Assembly: GCF_001280065.1 (NCBI RefSeq)
Contig: NZ_LGEA01000125.1
Coordinates: 62,001 to 126,000 of the forward strand
Direction of reading: 5' to 3'
DNA length: 64,000 nt
Source of the DNA: Streptomyces sp. NRRL B-1140
GTDB taxonomy: Bacteria; Actinomycetota; Actinomycetes; Streptomycetales; Streptomycetaceae
Shown here: piece after piece, positions 1 through 7,488 of the stretch
How positions within the stretch are numbered: position 1 is the first letter of the stretch
Layout of the letters: each line of letters starts with the position of its first letter
Program-made: the position numbers and the translations under genes
The notes under the pieces: generated by a model
Told to the model about the DNA's origin: nothing
Seen by the model: the letters and a program-made list of their open reading frames with translations, nothing else
The model's database searches: none

Positions 1-1
1 C

Positions 2-850
2 GCCTACGACGCTGAGTCGGACATCGGTCACCGAGCCGGCGCGACCCGCGTTAGCGGCATGCTTCCGCCCATCTCCCGGAAGATCCCAGTCGGTGAGTAC
101 GAGCAGCTCAAGGAGCGCAACCTCACCGACACTGAGGGCGTTCGGGACACCATCGAGGGCCTGTCGGAGAAGCTGACGCGCGAGATCGCCGCCCGTGTCG
201 AACTGGCCCGGGGCGACGCCATCTTCAACGCCGGCGTCACCATCGCCGAAAACGGCGTGAGCGCCTCCGTCGACTACGGACGCGACCCCGCGCACTCCGT
301 CGAGCTCGACGGTGTCACTGACGCGCTGTGGGACGACACGGAGACCTCGAAGCCCTTCGACAACCTGACGGAGTGGGTGGAGGTCTACAACGACACCACC
401 GGCGAGACGCCCGAATTCGTGTTGATGCCGGAACGCGTGCTCCGTCTGCTTCAGCGCAACGTGCAGCTCTGCCGCCTGTCGACGACTGACCCTGTGCCGC
501 CCGTCATGCTCAGCAGGGACGAGCTGAACGCGCTCCTGAGGTCGTACGAGCTCCCGCAGATCGTGACCAACGACGCCCGCGTCAGCTTCAAGGGCGTGAC
601 GACGAGGGTGACGCCCGCGGACAAGGTGGCGCTGCTGCCGGCCAAGGGTGGCGCGCTGGGCCTGACCCTGTGGGGGACGCCCGTGGAGGCGACAGACCCG
701 AGTTACGCCCTGGCGTCCGCCGATCGTGCGGGCGTCCTCGTCGGCAGCTTCCGCAGTGAGGACCCTCAGACGCTGTGGACGCGGGCCACTTCGATCGTGC
801 TGCCTGTGGTGGCTGCACCTGACCGCACGTTCGTGGCGAAGGTGGTCTGA
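2..850 (+). CDS. Phage major capsid protein (5' truncated by window edge)
   Basis: The frame is open at the left edge and gives 282 residues ending at 850, so the gene begins outside the window; the ATG at 59 is internal. The sequence resembles major capsid protein E (lambda gpE-like, HK97 fold): a charged N-terminal half with RKIPVGEYEQLKER, a central VDYGRD..H segment followed by the LTEWVEVYND region, and a C-terminal ALASADRAGVLVGSFRS stretch. The product would form the icosahedral head shell. No head-tail connector or tail-tube gene follows; the next substantial + strand gene is the tape measure at 2166, so the morphogenesis module looks collapsed. Assignment rests on recalled family resemblance, not a search. 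Confidence 0.8.
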   Translation, partial: AYDAESDIGHRAGATRVSGMLPPISRKIPVGEYEQLKERNLTDTEGVRDTIEGLSEKLTREIAARVELARGDAIFNAGVTIAENGVSASVDYGRDPAHSVELDGVTDALWDDTETSKPFDNLTEWVEVYNDTTGETPEFVLMPERVLRLLQRNVQLCRLSTTDPVPPVMLSRDELNALLRSYELPQIVTNDARVSFKGVTTRVTPADKVALLPAKGGALGLTLWGTPVEATDPSYALASADRAGVLVGSFRSEDPQTLWTRATSIVLPVVAAPDRTFVAKVV

Positions 851-851
851 C

Positions 852-1040
852 CTACCGCCTACGCCAGAACCTCAGCGCCTCCGCCCACGCTCGTACGACG
901 TGCGCCAAGCTGCGCAGGATGGCAGAGCGTTGGGCAGGAGTAGTGCCGCGTAGTGCGACGAGTACCAACACGACGGCAGTGCAGCACACCACGGTGAGGC
1001 AGTAGGCAAGGGTGGCGAAGGGGACGAGCGCGGATGACAT
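852..1040 (-). CDS. Small single-span membrane protein
   Basis: This 62-residue reading frame lies opposite the capsid gene. Residues about 4-30 form one strongly hydrophobic span (ending VVLVLVAL) with a CC pair, followed by a basic tail ending RFWRRR, which suggests a small inner-membrane protein with a cytoplasmic basic end. A GGAG motif lies 8 bases before the ATG. That ribosome site is wholly inside an 8-bp inverted repeat, with a larger foldable element just upstream. It may be a lysogenically expressed 'moron'-type gene. Function is unknown, and its reality is likely but not certain because it is short. Confidence 0.5.
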   Translation of the reverse strand: MSSALVPFATLAYCLTVVCCTAVVLVLVALRGTTPAQRSAILRSLAHVVRAWAEALRFWRRR

Positions 1041-1046
1041 GCGTGT

Positions 1047-1079
1047 GACTCCACGAAGCGTGTGCCGTCGAGTGGAGTC
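1047..1079 (-). promoter_or_regulatory. Hairpin that would hide the ribosome site of the 852-1040 gene
   Basis: On the minus-strand transcript GACUCCAC (1079-1072) is perfectly complementary to GUGGAGUC (1054-1047), with a 17-base loop. The second arm contains the GGAG ribosome site of the 62-residue membrane protein, so folding would block its translation. The pairing is visible directly; a regulatory role is inference. Confidence 0.45.
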
Positions 1080-1084
1080 CTGCT

Positions 1085-1160
1085 AGAGCGCGTCATCCCA
1101 CTGACGGACGTGTACAGTCCGGCGGCCTTCTGCGTGAAGGCGTCCCAGTGGGATCGCTCT
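1085..1160 (-). promoter_or_regulatory. Predicted three-way-junction RNA element
   Basis: A long outer stem is formed by AGAGCG (1085-1090) with CGCTCT (1155-1160) and ATCCCACTG (1095-1103) with CAGTGGGAT (1146-1154), with a 4-base bulge at 1091-1094. Two hairpins sit inside it: CGGAC/GTCCG (1105-1109 with 1117-1121) and GCCTTC/GAAGGC (1125-1130 with 1136-1141). Read on the minus strand it lies directly upstream of the hairpin covering the ribosome site of the 852-1040 gene, as a structured 5' leader would. The strand is inferred, because the pairing is possible on both. Confidence 0.45.
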
Positions 1161-1486
1161 GGGTAGCGTCCCGAATTACGCTCCGGGCGGCTCTGAAACA
1201 GAGCGTAGCACCGGCGCACGCTGCGTAGCCCAGGCGTAGGGGCATGACCCCCTCCCGGCCGCCCTGGAGACCGTTAAGGTGCTGGGTCTCGCGCTCTGTA
1301 CGGGTCTGGGGATCTGAACGGTAACGCTTTTAGGCGCCTGACCAGGGGCTCTGTAAACGCCCTGGAGGCTCTTTCGCGTTCCGGACGAGTCGGATCGTGT
1401 CCGCGGAACGATCAAGCGTTAGGCGAGAGCCGCTGAGAAAGCGTGACATCACCGCAGGTCAAAGCTCTAAAACCGTTACATCGCAG
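1161..1486. other. Structure-rich spacer without a convincing gene
   Basis: No reading frame here has a plausible ribosome site and protein-like composition. Visible features are short inverted repeats GAGACC/GGTCTC (1267-1272 and 1285-1290) and CCAGGG/CCCTGG (1342-1347 and 1360-1365), plus ACCGTTA at 1271 and again at about 1472. It could hold promoters for the flanking small genes; no clear -35/-10 pair was identified. Confidence 0.3.
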
Positions 1487-1513
1487 AGCCCCGGAGGATT
1501 CGTCTCCGGGGCT
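1487..1513 (+). terminator. Terminator-like hairpin before the first Cys-motif gene
   Basis: A perfect 10-bp stem AGCCCCGGAG (1487-1496) with CTCCGGGGCT (1504-1513), a 7-base loop and a short T run. It ends 22 bases before the ATG at 1536. The same hairpin-then-gene layout recurs at 1836 and 6451. Confidence 0.6.
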
Positions 1514-1535
1514 TTCGCATTCCTGAAGGGCCAGC

Positions 1536-1805
1536 ATGACTTACAAGACCATGCCCGAATGCCGCCGGCCGTCGTGCCACTTTCCGCGGTCTCCCCGTCG
1601 ACGCCAGGACGGAACTCAGGATCTCCCGAAGTTCTGCTCCGCGGACTGCGCCGCCTTCATGTACCGCGCTAAGCGAGCCCTGCGCGACGAGGACGGAGCG
1701 GAGGCAGCCGAACTCCTGCGCCTGACCGAACTTCTGGACGCCCGTAAGTACGCGTCTGAGCGGGTACCGGAGGTGTTCAAGCACGGCAGGGAAAAGGCGG
1801 CCTGA
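1536..1805 (+). CDS. Small phage protein with a CxxxxC / CxxxC zinc-binding pattern
   Basis: An 89-residue product with CRRPSC near residues 9-14 and FCSADC about twenty residues later, a spacing that could bind one zinc ion. A basic linker and a charged helical C-terminal half (residues 40-89, containing LLRLTELLDARKY) follow. AAGGG lies about 7 bases before the ATG. It aligns by eye with the 96-residue product at 1883: the xRPxC start, the F/Y-CS-x-x-C second pair, and an LLD in the helix. Position just before the tape measure is where tail-assembly chaperones normally sit, but nothing in the sequence resembles them. Function is unknown. Confidence 0.6.
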   Translation: MTYKTMPECRRPSCHFPRSPRRRQDGTQDLPKFCSADCAAFMYRAKRALRDEDGAEAAELLRLTELLDARKYASERVPEVFKHGREKAA

Positions 1806-1835
1806 CGTCGACGAGCAGTGCCCCATAAACCATTC

Positions 1836-1861
1836 AACCCCGTTGGGACGCCAACGGGGTT
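1836..1861 (+). terminator. Rho-independent terminator between two Cys-motif genes
   Basis: An 11-bp stem AACCCCGTTGG (1836-1846) with CCAACGGGGTT (1851-1861), a 4-base loop and a run of T (1860-1864). This is the most canonical terminator in the phage region. It ends 21 bases before the ATG at 1883. Confidence 0.8.
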
Positions 1862-1882
1862 TTTCTATGCCCGGGAACACCT

Positions 1883-2173
1883 ATGAAAACGCATGAACCG
1901 GCGCGTTGTCTGCGGCCTGATTGCCGTTGGGCACCGTTGCCGACGGTAAACGACACGGGAGGGCTAGAGGTATCTCCCTATTGCTCTGAGGCGTGCCGCA
2001 TCGTCTGTATAGCGGCCTACTACACCGCCAACGCGGAGCCGTCGCCAGAGACAGAACGTCAGATACGGCAGCTCGTCCACGTGATGGCGCTGCTCGACCT
2101 GCGGGAGCATCCCGCGCAGTACAGCGACGGCCTCCCCACCGTCGAGGAGCTGCGGGAGGTGTTGGATGCCTGA
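1883..2173 (+). CDS. Small phage protein with a CxxxxC / CxxxC zinc-binding pattern
   Basis: A 96-residue product with CLRPDC near residues 9-14 and YCSEAC about residues 33-38, then an acidic helical C-terminal half containing MALLDLREH. It looks like a diverged paralogue of the 89-residue protein at 1536: same Cys pattern, same overall length, helix after the putative zinc site. The ribosome site is poor (only GGGAA about 6 bases upstream). Its last 8 bases overlap the start of the tape-measure gene, so the two are probably translationally coupled. Function is unknown. Confidence 0.6.
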   Translation: MKTHEPARCLRPDCRWAPLPTVNDTGGLEVSPYCSEACRIVCIAAYYTANAEPSPETERQIRQLVHVMALLDLREHPAQYSDGLPTVEELREVLDA

Positions 2174-5100
2174 CCTGGACATCGTCGGGACAGTCGGGGT
2201 CGACGTCGTCCCCCTCGCCCCCAACTTCCACGACCGTCTGAAGGCGGCCGTCCTCCCTGCCGCGGACAGGGTGGGACGGGACGCCGGCGAGCGTATCGGC
2301 GACCAAATCGGGCGCCATATCGCGACGTCCATCCCAAGCGCCATCGTAAACGGTGGCAACGCGGCACGAACGGCGTCGACGCGAGCAGGCAACGACAATG
2401 CAGGCGCGTTTGGTCGGGCGTTCAAGAACCGTTTGGAGGTGGCATTCCGTAGCCTTCCCCGGCCTGACGTTCGTCTGAGTACAACGGGCTTCGACGCCGA
2501 CCTTGCCCGCGTTCGATCCCGAATGGAATCCCTCAGCGGAAAGCGTATCGGCATCGACATCGACGCCGATACTGCCTTTGCTGAGCTGGAGGCCATTGAC
2601 GCAAAGCTGGCGGAGCTCGGAGCGCGCTCTCCGAACATTCAGGTCCGCTCAGATATCGCCACGGCGCGGGCAGAGCTCGCGGAGATGCAACGTCAGGTCA
2701 ACGACCTCGACCGCGACGACGTCCGCATCCGCGTCACAGCGAACACGGCGCAGGCGAACGCGGCCCTTCTGCAACTGGCCGTAGCTCTGGGCGCTGTAGC
2801 GGCAATCCCTCTCGTCCCCATTGCGGCAGCCGGCATCGGCGCCATTGCGAGCGCTGCTGTGGCGGCCGGCGCAGGCGTCGGAGCTCTCGCCCTCGTCGCC
2901 GTACCGGCAATCAAGTCCGTGACGTCGGTGATCCAGGCGAAGAGCGCTGCGGAGAAGGAGGCTGCCAACTCGACGAACAACGCGGCTGCCGCCACCGTGC
3001 GCGCTGCGCAGTCCACCATGCAGATGACGTCCGCACAGGCCGCCCTGCGCAACGCGCACCGTCAGGCCGCGCAGTCCATCGCTCAAGCCAACCGGCAGAT
3101 CGAGGACGCGGAACGAGCCGTCGCTCAGGCCGCTCAGCGCGCCATGGAGCAGCGACGCCAGGCCGCGGAGTCCGTCGAGCGGGCGGAACGATCCCTCGTC
3201 GACGCGAAGCGCCAGGCACGCCAGGCGGAAGAGTCGCTGACGCAGGCCCGCAAGGACGCCGCGCAGCAACTTCGCGACCTGAACGACCAGTTGCTTGACG
3301 GCATGCTGGATCAGCGGGACGCCACTCTCCGCGTGCAGGAGGCGCAGGAGGAGCTTGACAGGGTCCTGGCCGACCCGACGGCAACCGACCTCCAGCGTGA
3401 GCGTGCCCAGCTTGGCTACGACGAAGCGGTCCGCAACGCGGACAAGCAGAAGCAGAAGCAGGCTGAGCTGAAGAAGTCCGTCGAGGAGGCCAACAAGGCC
3501 GGCATCGACGGGAACGAGGGCGTCAAGCGGGCGCTAGAGCAGCAGGCCGACGCGCAGCAGAACGTCAAGGATCAGACTGACGCCCTGGCGCAGGCTCACC
3601 AGGACGCCGCCCGAGCAGAGGTCGAAGCGGCTCAGACCGTTGCCGATGCTCAGCGCAACCTTGCCGACGCTGTGACCAACGCAGCGAACACACAGGTTCA
3701 GGCTGCCGAGTCCATCGCCTCCGCGGAACGGGGTGTCGAGGCTGCGCGGTTGTCGGGCATCGACACGACGGCTAAGGCTGCGTCGAAGGCTGACGAGTAC
3801 CGCCAGGCGCTCGCGAAGCTCACCCCGGAACAACGGGACCTCTACGACTCCATAGCTGGGCCCAAGGGTCTGACGGCCGCGTTCAGGGAGTGGGTCCGGG
3901 AGCTGCAACCCGACGTGCTCCCGCTCTTCACGAGGGCTGTGAACGGAGCGAAGGCCAGCCTCCCGGGACTGTCTCCCCTCGTCCGCAACTCCGCGGATGC
4001 TGTCGGTGAACTCTTCGACCGTGCGTCGGCCGAACTGAAGTCACCGTTCTGGACGCGCTTTAAGCGCGGAATCACCGACAGTGCAAAGCCGGCGATCGTC
4101 GGTCTGGGCGTCGCCATCGGAAATGTTTTTAAGGGCGCTGCGGGGGTCGTTGACGCCTTCCTGCCCCACATGGACGACATATCCAGCCGGATGCAGGACA
4201 TCACGGGTGACTTCGCCGACTGGGGGACGAGCCTTAGAGGATCTCCGCAGTTTGAGAGATTCCTCGACTACGCGGCAGAAATGGGCCCGATCGTCGCGGA
4301 AACCCTCGGCGACATCGGAGGCGCATTCTTCGAAGTCGGACACGCCCTTTCGCCACTCTCTGGCCCGCTCTTCAAGGTTCTTGGAGCGATGGCGTCAGGG
4401 ATAGCGACGATCGCGGAAAACGCGCCGTGGCTCGTTCAGGGCATCTGGCTCGCCGTGGTCGCCACGAAGGCATGGACGCTGGCAATGGTGGCGTTCAACT
4501 TCGTATTGAACGCGAACCCCATCGTGAGGATTGCCGTTCTGATCGGCGTCCTTATCGGAGCCGTCGTTCTGGCCTACCAGAAGTGGGGATGGTTCCGCAC
4601 TGCCGTCCAGGCGACGTGGGAGGCAATCCAGACGGCCGCACTGTGGGCGTGGGACAACGTCCTCCGACCGGTGTTCTTCGCCATCCGTGACGTCCTGTCG
4701 GCCGTCGGAGCCGTCGCACTGTGGCTCTGGAAGAACGTGATTGATCCGGTGTTCACTGCCATCTGGCTAGCGGCCCGGGTGCTCTTCGCGGTCGTGGTCA
4801 CGGCAGTGCTGACGCCGATCTGGCTCGCCATACAGGCCGTCGGAGCCATCGCCCTGTGGCTGTGGCGGGAGTCCTTCAAGCCGGCGCTGAACAACATCGC
4901 CACGATCGCGAAATGGCTTTGGGACAAGGCTCTTCAGCCCGTTTTCCGGTGGATCTGGGACGGCCTGAAGTGGGTCGGAGAAAAGGTCTCGTGGCTCTAC
5001 GACAAGACGGTCAAGCCCGTCTTTGACTGGATCGCCGACAAGGCGAAATGGGTCTACGACAAGGGTCTCCGTCCTGCGTTCAACAGCATCCGCACTGCCA

Positions 5101-6431
5101 TCGGTCTCGTGGGCGACGCCTTCAAGTCGGCGCGGAAGACGATCGAGACGGCCTGGAATGCCGTTGCCGGTGTGGCCGCTAAGCCCATCAACTGGGTGAT
5201 CGACTTCGTGTACACGAAGGGCGTGAAAGCCGTCTGGGACAAGGTCGCTGACTTCGTCGGACTCGACCCACTCCCGAAGGCGCCTAAGCTCCTCGAAGCC
5301 CCGCAGAAATTCGCCGACGGTGGACGGACGCACGGAGGAACTCCGGGCGTCGACTCCATTCCGATCCTGGCCATGGCCGACGAATTCATCATCAAGCGTG
5401 AAAGCGCCCGGAAGATCGGATTCGATAAGCTCGCCTACATGAACGCTACGGGTGAACTGCCCGGCGTTCAGCGGTTCGCCGACGGTGGCATTGTCGGTGC
5501 ACTTGGGTCTGCGTGGGACTGGACGAAGGACAAGGTTTCGGGCGCAGTCTCCAAGGGCGTCGACTGGGCGAAGACGGGTGCAGACCTGATCGCCAACCCG
5601 TCGAAGATCTGGGCGAAGCTGATGAAGCCCATTCTCGACAAGGTGAAGTCTCACCTCGACGTGGGCGGGCTGGGCGCGAGCCTGGCGAAGTTCCCCGTGA
5701 AGATGGTCGCCGGCCTGAAGGACAAGATCGTCGACGCCGTGACCTCCCTCGGCAGCAGTGGGGGCGGAGGCGGCAACATCGGCGGGACCATCCCGACGGG
5801 ACAGCGGGCAGGCATCATCCGCGCTGCTATGGCTGCCGCGCACGTGCCTCCGCCTGGCACCGTCGAGCAGTGGCTCCGTGGCATGAACACGCTGATCACC
5901 CGTGAATCCGGCTGGAACCCGAACGCCCGCAACAACTGGGATATCAACGCCAAGAACGGCGTCCCGTCTCAGGGGCTCGCCCAGACGATCCCGCCCACGT
6001 TCAACGCCTACGTGCCGGCGTCCCTGCGCTCCCGCGGGATCCTGGACCCGGTGGCGAACGTGGCGGCGTCCATTCGCTACATCGTGGCTCGCTACGGCAA
6101 CATCACGAACGTCCAGCAGGCCAACGCGAACCGCCCGCCGGCGGGCTACGCGATGGGCGGACGTATCGTCCCGACGTGGTACGACGACGGCGGGTACCTG
6201 GAGCCGGGGTTGAACCTCGTCGCGAACGGTACGGGCAAGCCTGAGCCCATCTTCACATCGCAGCAGTGGGCGACGCTCAGCGCCGCGAAGGGCTCCGGAC
6301 AGCCGATCACGGTCAACGTCGAGTCGAGGACGTACCTCGACGGCCGCGAAGTGGGCGGCATCATCGACGAGCGCATCAACATCTACGACGGCGAAGTAGC
6401 CCGTGACCTGAACAACGGTCGCTGGGGCTGA
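2166..6431 (+). CDS. Phage tail tape-measure protein with C-terminal lytic transglycosylase-like domain
   Basis: This 1421-residue protein sets tail length and helps genome entry. A charged N-terminal region is followed by a hydrophobic Ala/Gly/Val stretch (about residues 200-255) and a long Ala/Gln/Arg coiled coil (about 270-530). A Trp-rich hydrophobic repeat occupies 810-989 and a Gly-rich linker lies near 1200. A lysozyme-like SLT domain starts with TRESGWNPNA (E1247 is the likely catalytic Glu) and continues with SQGLAQTIPPTFNAY. GGGAGG lies upstream of the ATG, and the start overlaps the preceding gene by 8 bases. The frame is intact although neighbouring tail-tube, chaperone and distal-tail genes are absent. 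At the usual 1.5 angstrom per residue it would match a tail of about 210 nm. Confidence 0.93.
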   Translation: MPDLDIVGTVGVDVVPLAPNFHDRLKAAVLPAADRVGRDAGERIGDQIGRHIATSIPSAIVNGGNAARTASTRAGNDNAGAFGRAFKNRLEVAFRSLPRPDVRLSTTGFDADLARVRSRMESLSGKRIGIDIDADTAFAELEAIDAKLAELGARSPNIQVRSDIATARAELAEMQRQVNDLDRDDVRIRVTANTAQANAALLQLAVALGAVAAIPLVPIAAAGIGAIASAAVAAGAGVGALALVAVPAIKSVTSVIQAKSAAEKEAANSTNNAAAATVRAAQSTMQMTSAQAALRNAHRQAAQSIAQANRQIEDAERAVAQAAQRAMEQRRQAAESVERAERSLVDAKRQARQAEESLTQARKDAAQQLRDLNDQLLDGMLDQRDATLRVQEAQEELDRVLADPTATDLQRERAQLGYDEAVRNADKQKQKQAELKKSVEEANKAGIDGNEGVKRALEQQADAQQNVKDQTDALAQAHQDAARAEVEAAQTVADAQRNLADAVTNAANTQVQAAESIASAERGVEAARLSGIDTTAKAASKADEYRQALAKLTPEQRDLYDSIAGPKGLTAAFREWVRELQPDVLPLFTRAVNGAKASLPGLSPLVRNSADAVGELFDRASAELKSPFWTRFKRGITDSAKPAIVGLGVAIGNVFKGAAGVVDAFLPHMDDISSRMQDITGDFADWGTSLRGSPQFERFLDYAAEMGPIVAETLGDIGGAFFEVGHALSPLSGPLFKVLGAMASGIATIAENAPWLVQGIWLAVVATKAWTLAMVAFNFVLNANPIVRIAVLIGVLIGAVVLAYQKWGWFRTAVQATWEAIQTAALWAWDNVLRPVFFAIRDVLSAVGAVALWLWKNVIDPVFTAIWLAARVLFAVVVTAVLTPIWLAIQAVGAIALWLWRESFKPALNNIATIAKWLWDKALQPVFRWIWDGLKWVGEKVSWLYDKTVKPVFDWIADKAKWVYDKGLRPAFNSIRTAIGLVGDAFKSARKTIETAWNAVAGVAAKPINWVIDFVYTKGVKAVWDKVADFVGLDPLPKAPKLLEAPQKFADGGRTHGGTPGVDSIPILAMADEFIIKRESARKIGFDKLAYMNATGELPGVQRFADGGIVGALGSAWDWTKDKVSGAVSKGVDWAKTGADLIANPSKIWAKLMKPILDKVKSHLDVGGLGASLAKFPVKMVAGLKDKIVDAVTSLGSSGGGGGNIGGTIPTGQRAGIIRAAMAAAHVPPPGTVEQWLRGMNTLITRESGWNPNARNNWDINAKNGVPSQGLAQTIPPTFNAYVPASLRSRGILDPVANVAASIRYIVARYGNITNVQQANANRPPAGYAMGGRIVPTWYDDGGYLEPGLNLVANGTGKPEPIFTSQQWATLSAAKGSGQPITVNVESRTYLDGREVGGIIDERINIYDGEVARDLNNGRWG
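4593..5132 (+). repeat. Four 45-residue (19+26) super-repeats inside the tape measure
   Basis: Protein residues 810-989 consist of alternating 19- and 26-residue units with the consensus W/Y-D/K-x4-P-V-F-x-x-I. Examples are WDNVLRPVFFAI (residue 829), WKNVIDPVFTAI, WRESFKPALNNI, WDKALQPVFRWI, YDKTVKPVFDWI and YDKGLRPAFNSI. Unit starts are spaced 19, 26, 19, 26, 19, 26, 19, with the last unit 26 long; the first and fourth units are degenerate at Trp and Pro. The 26-residue units tend to end AVGAxALWL. Confidence 0.8.
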
Positions 6432-6450
6432 CACACACCACCACGCACAC

Positions 6451-6481
6451 AAGGGCCGCCTCCGGCATGGGGGCGGCCCTT
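6451..6481 (+). terminator. Terminator-like hairpin after the tape-measure gene
   Basis: A 10-bp stem AAGGGCCGCC (6451-6460) with GGCGGCCCTT (6472-6481) and an 11-base loop, 20 bases after the tape-measure stop. It lacks a long T run. It ends 24 bases before the third Cys-motif gene at 6506. Confidence 0.6.
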
Positions 6482-6505
6482 CCCTATGCCTACGGAGGAG
6501 CACCC

Positions 6506-6661
6506 ATGTTCGGACAGCCGGCGAAAAACCAGACGATCACTTGCCCGCACTGCAAGGCGGACGTCGAGCAGACCCCGGGCGCGGGGCGCCTGCGGCAGTA
6601 CTGCACCCCGGAGCACGGCCGTGCCTGGCGACGGCGCATGCGCCACGCCGGTTGGCTCTAG
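6506..6661 (+). CDS. 51-residue zinc-ribbon-like protein
   Basis: The product starts MFGQPAKNQ and contains CPHCKADVEQ, then about fifteen residues later QYCTPEHGRAW, giving a CxxC...CxxxH ligand set, and ends in a basic tail (WRRRMRHAGWL). GGAGG lies 7 bases before the ATG, so this start is preferred over the upstream in-frame codon at 6467. It is the shortest of three Cys-motif proteins in this element and, like the others, follows a hairpin. A nucleic-acid-binding role is plausible from the basic tail but not shown. Confidence 0.65.
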   Translation: MFGQPAKNQTITCPHCKADVEQTPGAGRLRQYCTPEHGRAWRRRMRHAGWL

Positions 6662-6737
6662 ACGGTCTTGCGCAGCACCCCCCATCGGCGGGATGGTCAT
6701 AGACATTCGTAGAACCCGCAGGAGGGTTGGAGCAGCC

Positions 6738-6980
6738 ATGACGCTACGGTTCATCGCGAAGGACCCCAACACCGACGGAGCGAACTGCCCCACGGTGTGG
6801 GTGGACGAGGAACGGCAGGAAATCGTCATTCAGGGCTGGAAGGTTGACGAGGAGACTCGGACCGACTGCCTGACGGCAGGGCCGATCCCGGACAGTGAAG
6901 ATGTCGTTCGGCTGCCGGCCCGCATGGTGGCAGCCATTCGGGAGGCATGTGATGTGGCAGACCGCTCCGCCGTTCAGTGA
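6738..6980 (+). CDS. Uncharacterised Streptomyces-type small protein upstream of a DUF6879-like gene
   Basis: An 80-residue acidic product starting MTLRFIAKDP with a core NCPTVWVDEERQEIVIQGWK and an ending RLPARMVAAIREACD. The VWVDE...VVQGW pattern recurs in short Streptomyces proteins encoded beside DUF6879 and XRE/DUF5753 genes (from memory). The ribosome site is GGAGGG or GGAG just upstream of the ATG. Its last 29 bases overlap the next gene, which points to coupled expression. No enzymatic motif is visible. It may work with the adjacent regulator pair. Confidence 0.6.
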   Translation: MTLRFIAKDPNTDGANCPTVWVDEERQEIVIQGWKVDEETRTDCLTAGPIPDSEDVVRLPARMVAAIREACDVADRSAVQ

Positions 6981-7476
6981 GCTCCTGGCGGGCTGTCAAC
7001 GGTCGGCCGTGCATCTTGAGATGCGCGACCACTACGACGACCCGGACGAGGCTCCGCGGGTCGAAGCGTGGAAGTCCGGATACCGCCCTGACCCGGACGA
7101 CCGTTCGACGTGGTGGCGTCCCTGGCTCGACATGGTGGCGGAGACGGTAGCGCGGGGCGTCGAGATCCGGCGCGCCCGGATCGTCTCGGAACCCGTCAGT
7201 GAGTACACGCGGTACCTCTACGACGGGACGTTCACGAACGTCGCGGCCGGCGAGGAGATCCGGTGGTTGCCCCGCCGGGATGCGTCAGACCTGGCGTTGC
7301 CTGGCAACGACTTCTGGGTCTTTGACGATCGCCTCGTCCGCTTCGGCTACTTCTCTGGGGAGGGCGCCTACCTAGGCGACGACGTCACGGACGAACCGGC
7401 CGTGGTGAAGCTCTGCGTCGACGCCTTCGAGGGCGTGTGGAGCAGGGCGACGCCCCATGAGGAGTACAGGATCTAA
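6952..7476 (+). CDS. DUF6879-family protein
   Basis: A 174-residue product beginning MWQTAPPFSELLAGCQRSAV, with ARIVSEPVSEYTRYLYD in the centre and NDFWVFDDRLVRFGYF towards the C-terminus; these fit the DUF6879 family found in actinobacteria next to XRE/DUF5753 regulators. The start at 6952 is chosen because GGAGG lies 6 bases upstream; an earlier in-frame start at 6895 would add residues coded inside the neighbouring gene. It ends 12 bases before the regulator gene. In such pairs this protein is suspected to be the effector partner of the regulator, but its biochemical role is not known. Confidence 0.75.
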   Translation: MWQTAPPFSELLAGCQRSAVHLEMRDHYDDPDEAPRVEAWKSGYRPDPDDRSTWWRPWLDMVAETVARGVEIRRARIVSEPVSEYTRYLYDGTFTNVAAGEEIRWLPRRDASDLALPGNDFWVFDDRLVRFGYFSGEGAYLGDDVTDEPAVVKLCVDAFEGVWSRATPHEEYRI

Positions 7477-7488
7477 GAGCCTCCACAC

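Noticed and set aside
1085..1160. tRNA gene, because the foldable element is 76 bases long
   Set aside because: The outer stem is 15 bp with a bulge, there are only two inner arms, and no T-loop GTTCGA or anticodon arm is present.
1536..2173. The two small genes before the tape measure as tail-assembly chaperones with programmed frameshift
   Set aside because: They are separated by a strong terminator, do not overlap each other, show no slippery sequence, and carry Cys-pair motifs unlike G/GT chaperones.
4767..6503. Minus-strand frame of about 578 codons opposite the tape-measure gene
   Set aside because: Arg/Val/Asp-rich shadow of the + strand codons without any recognisable domain or ribosome site.
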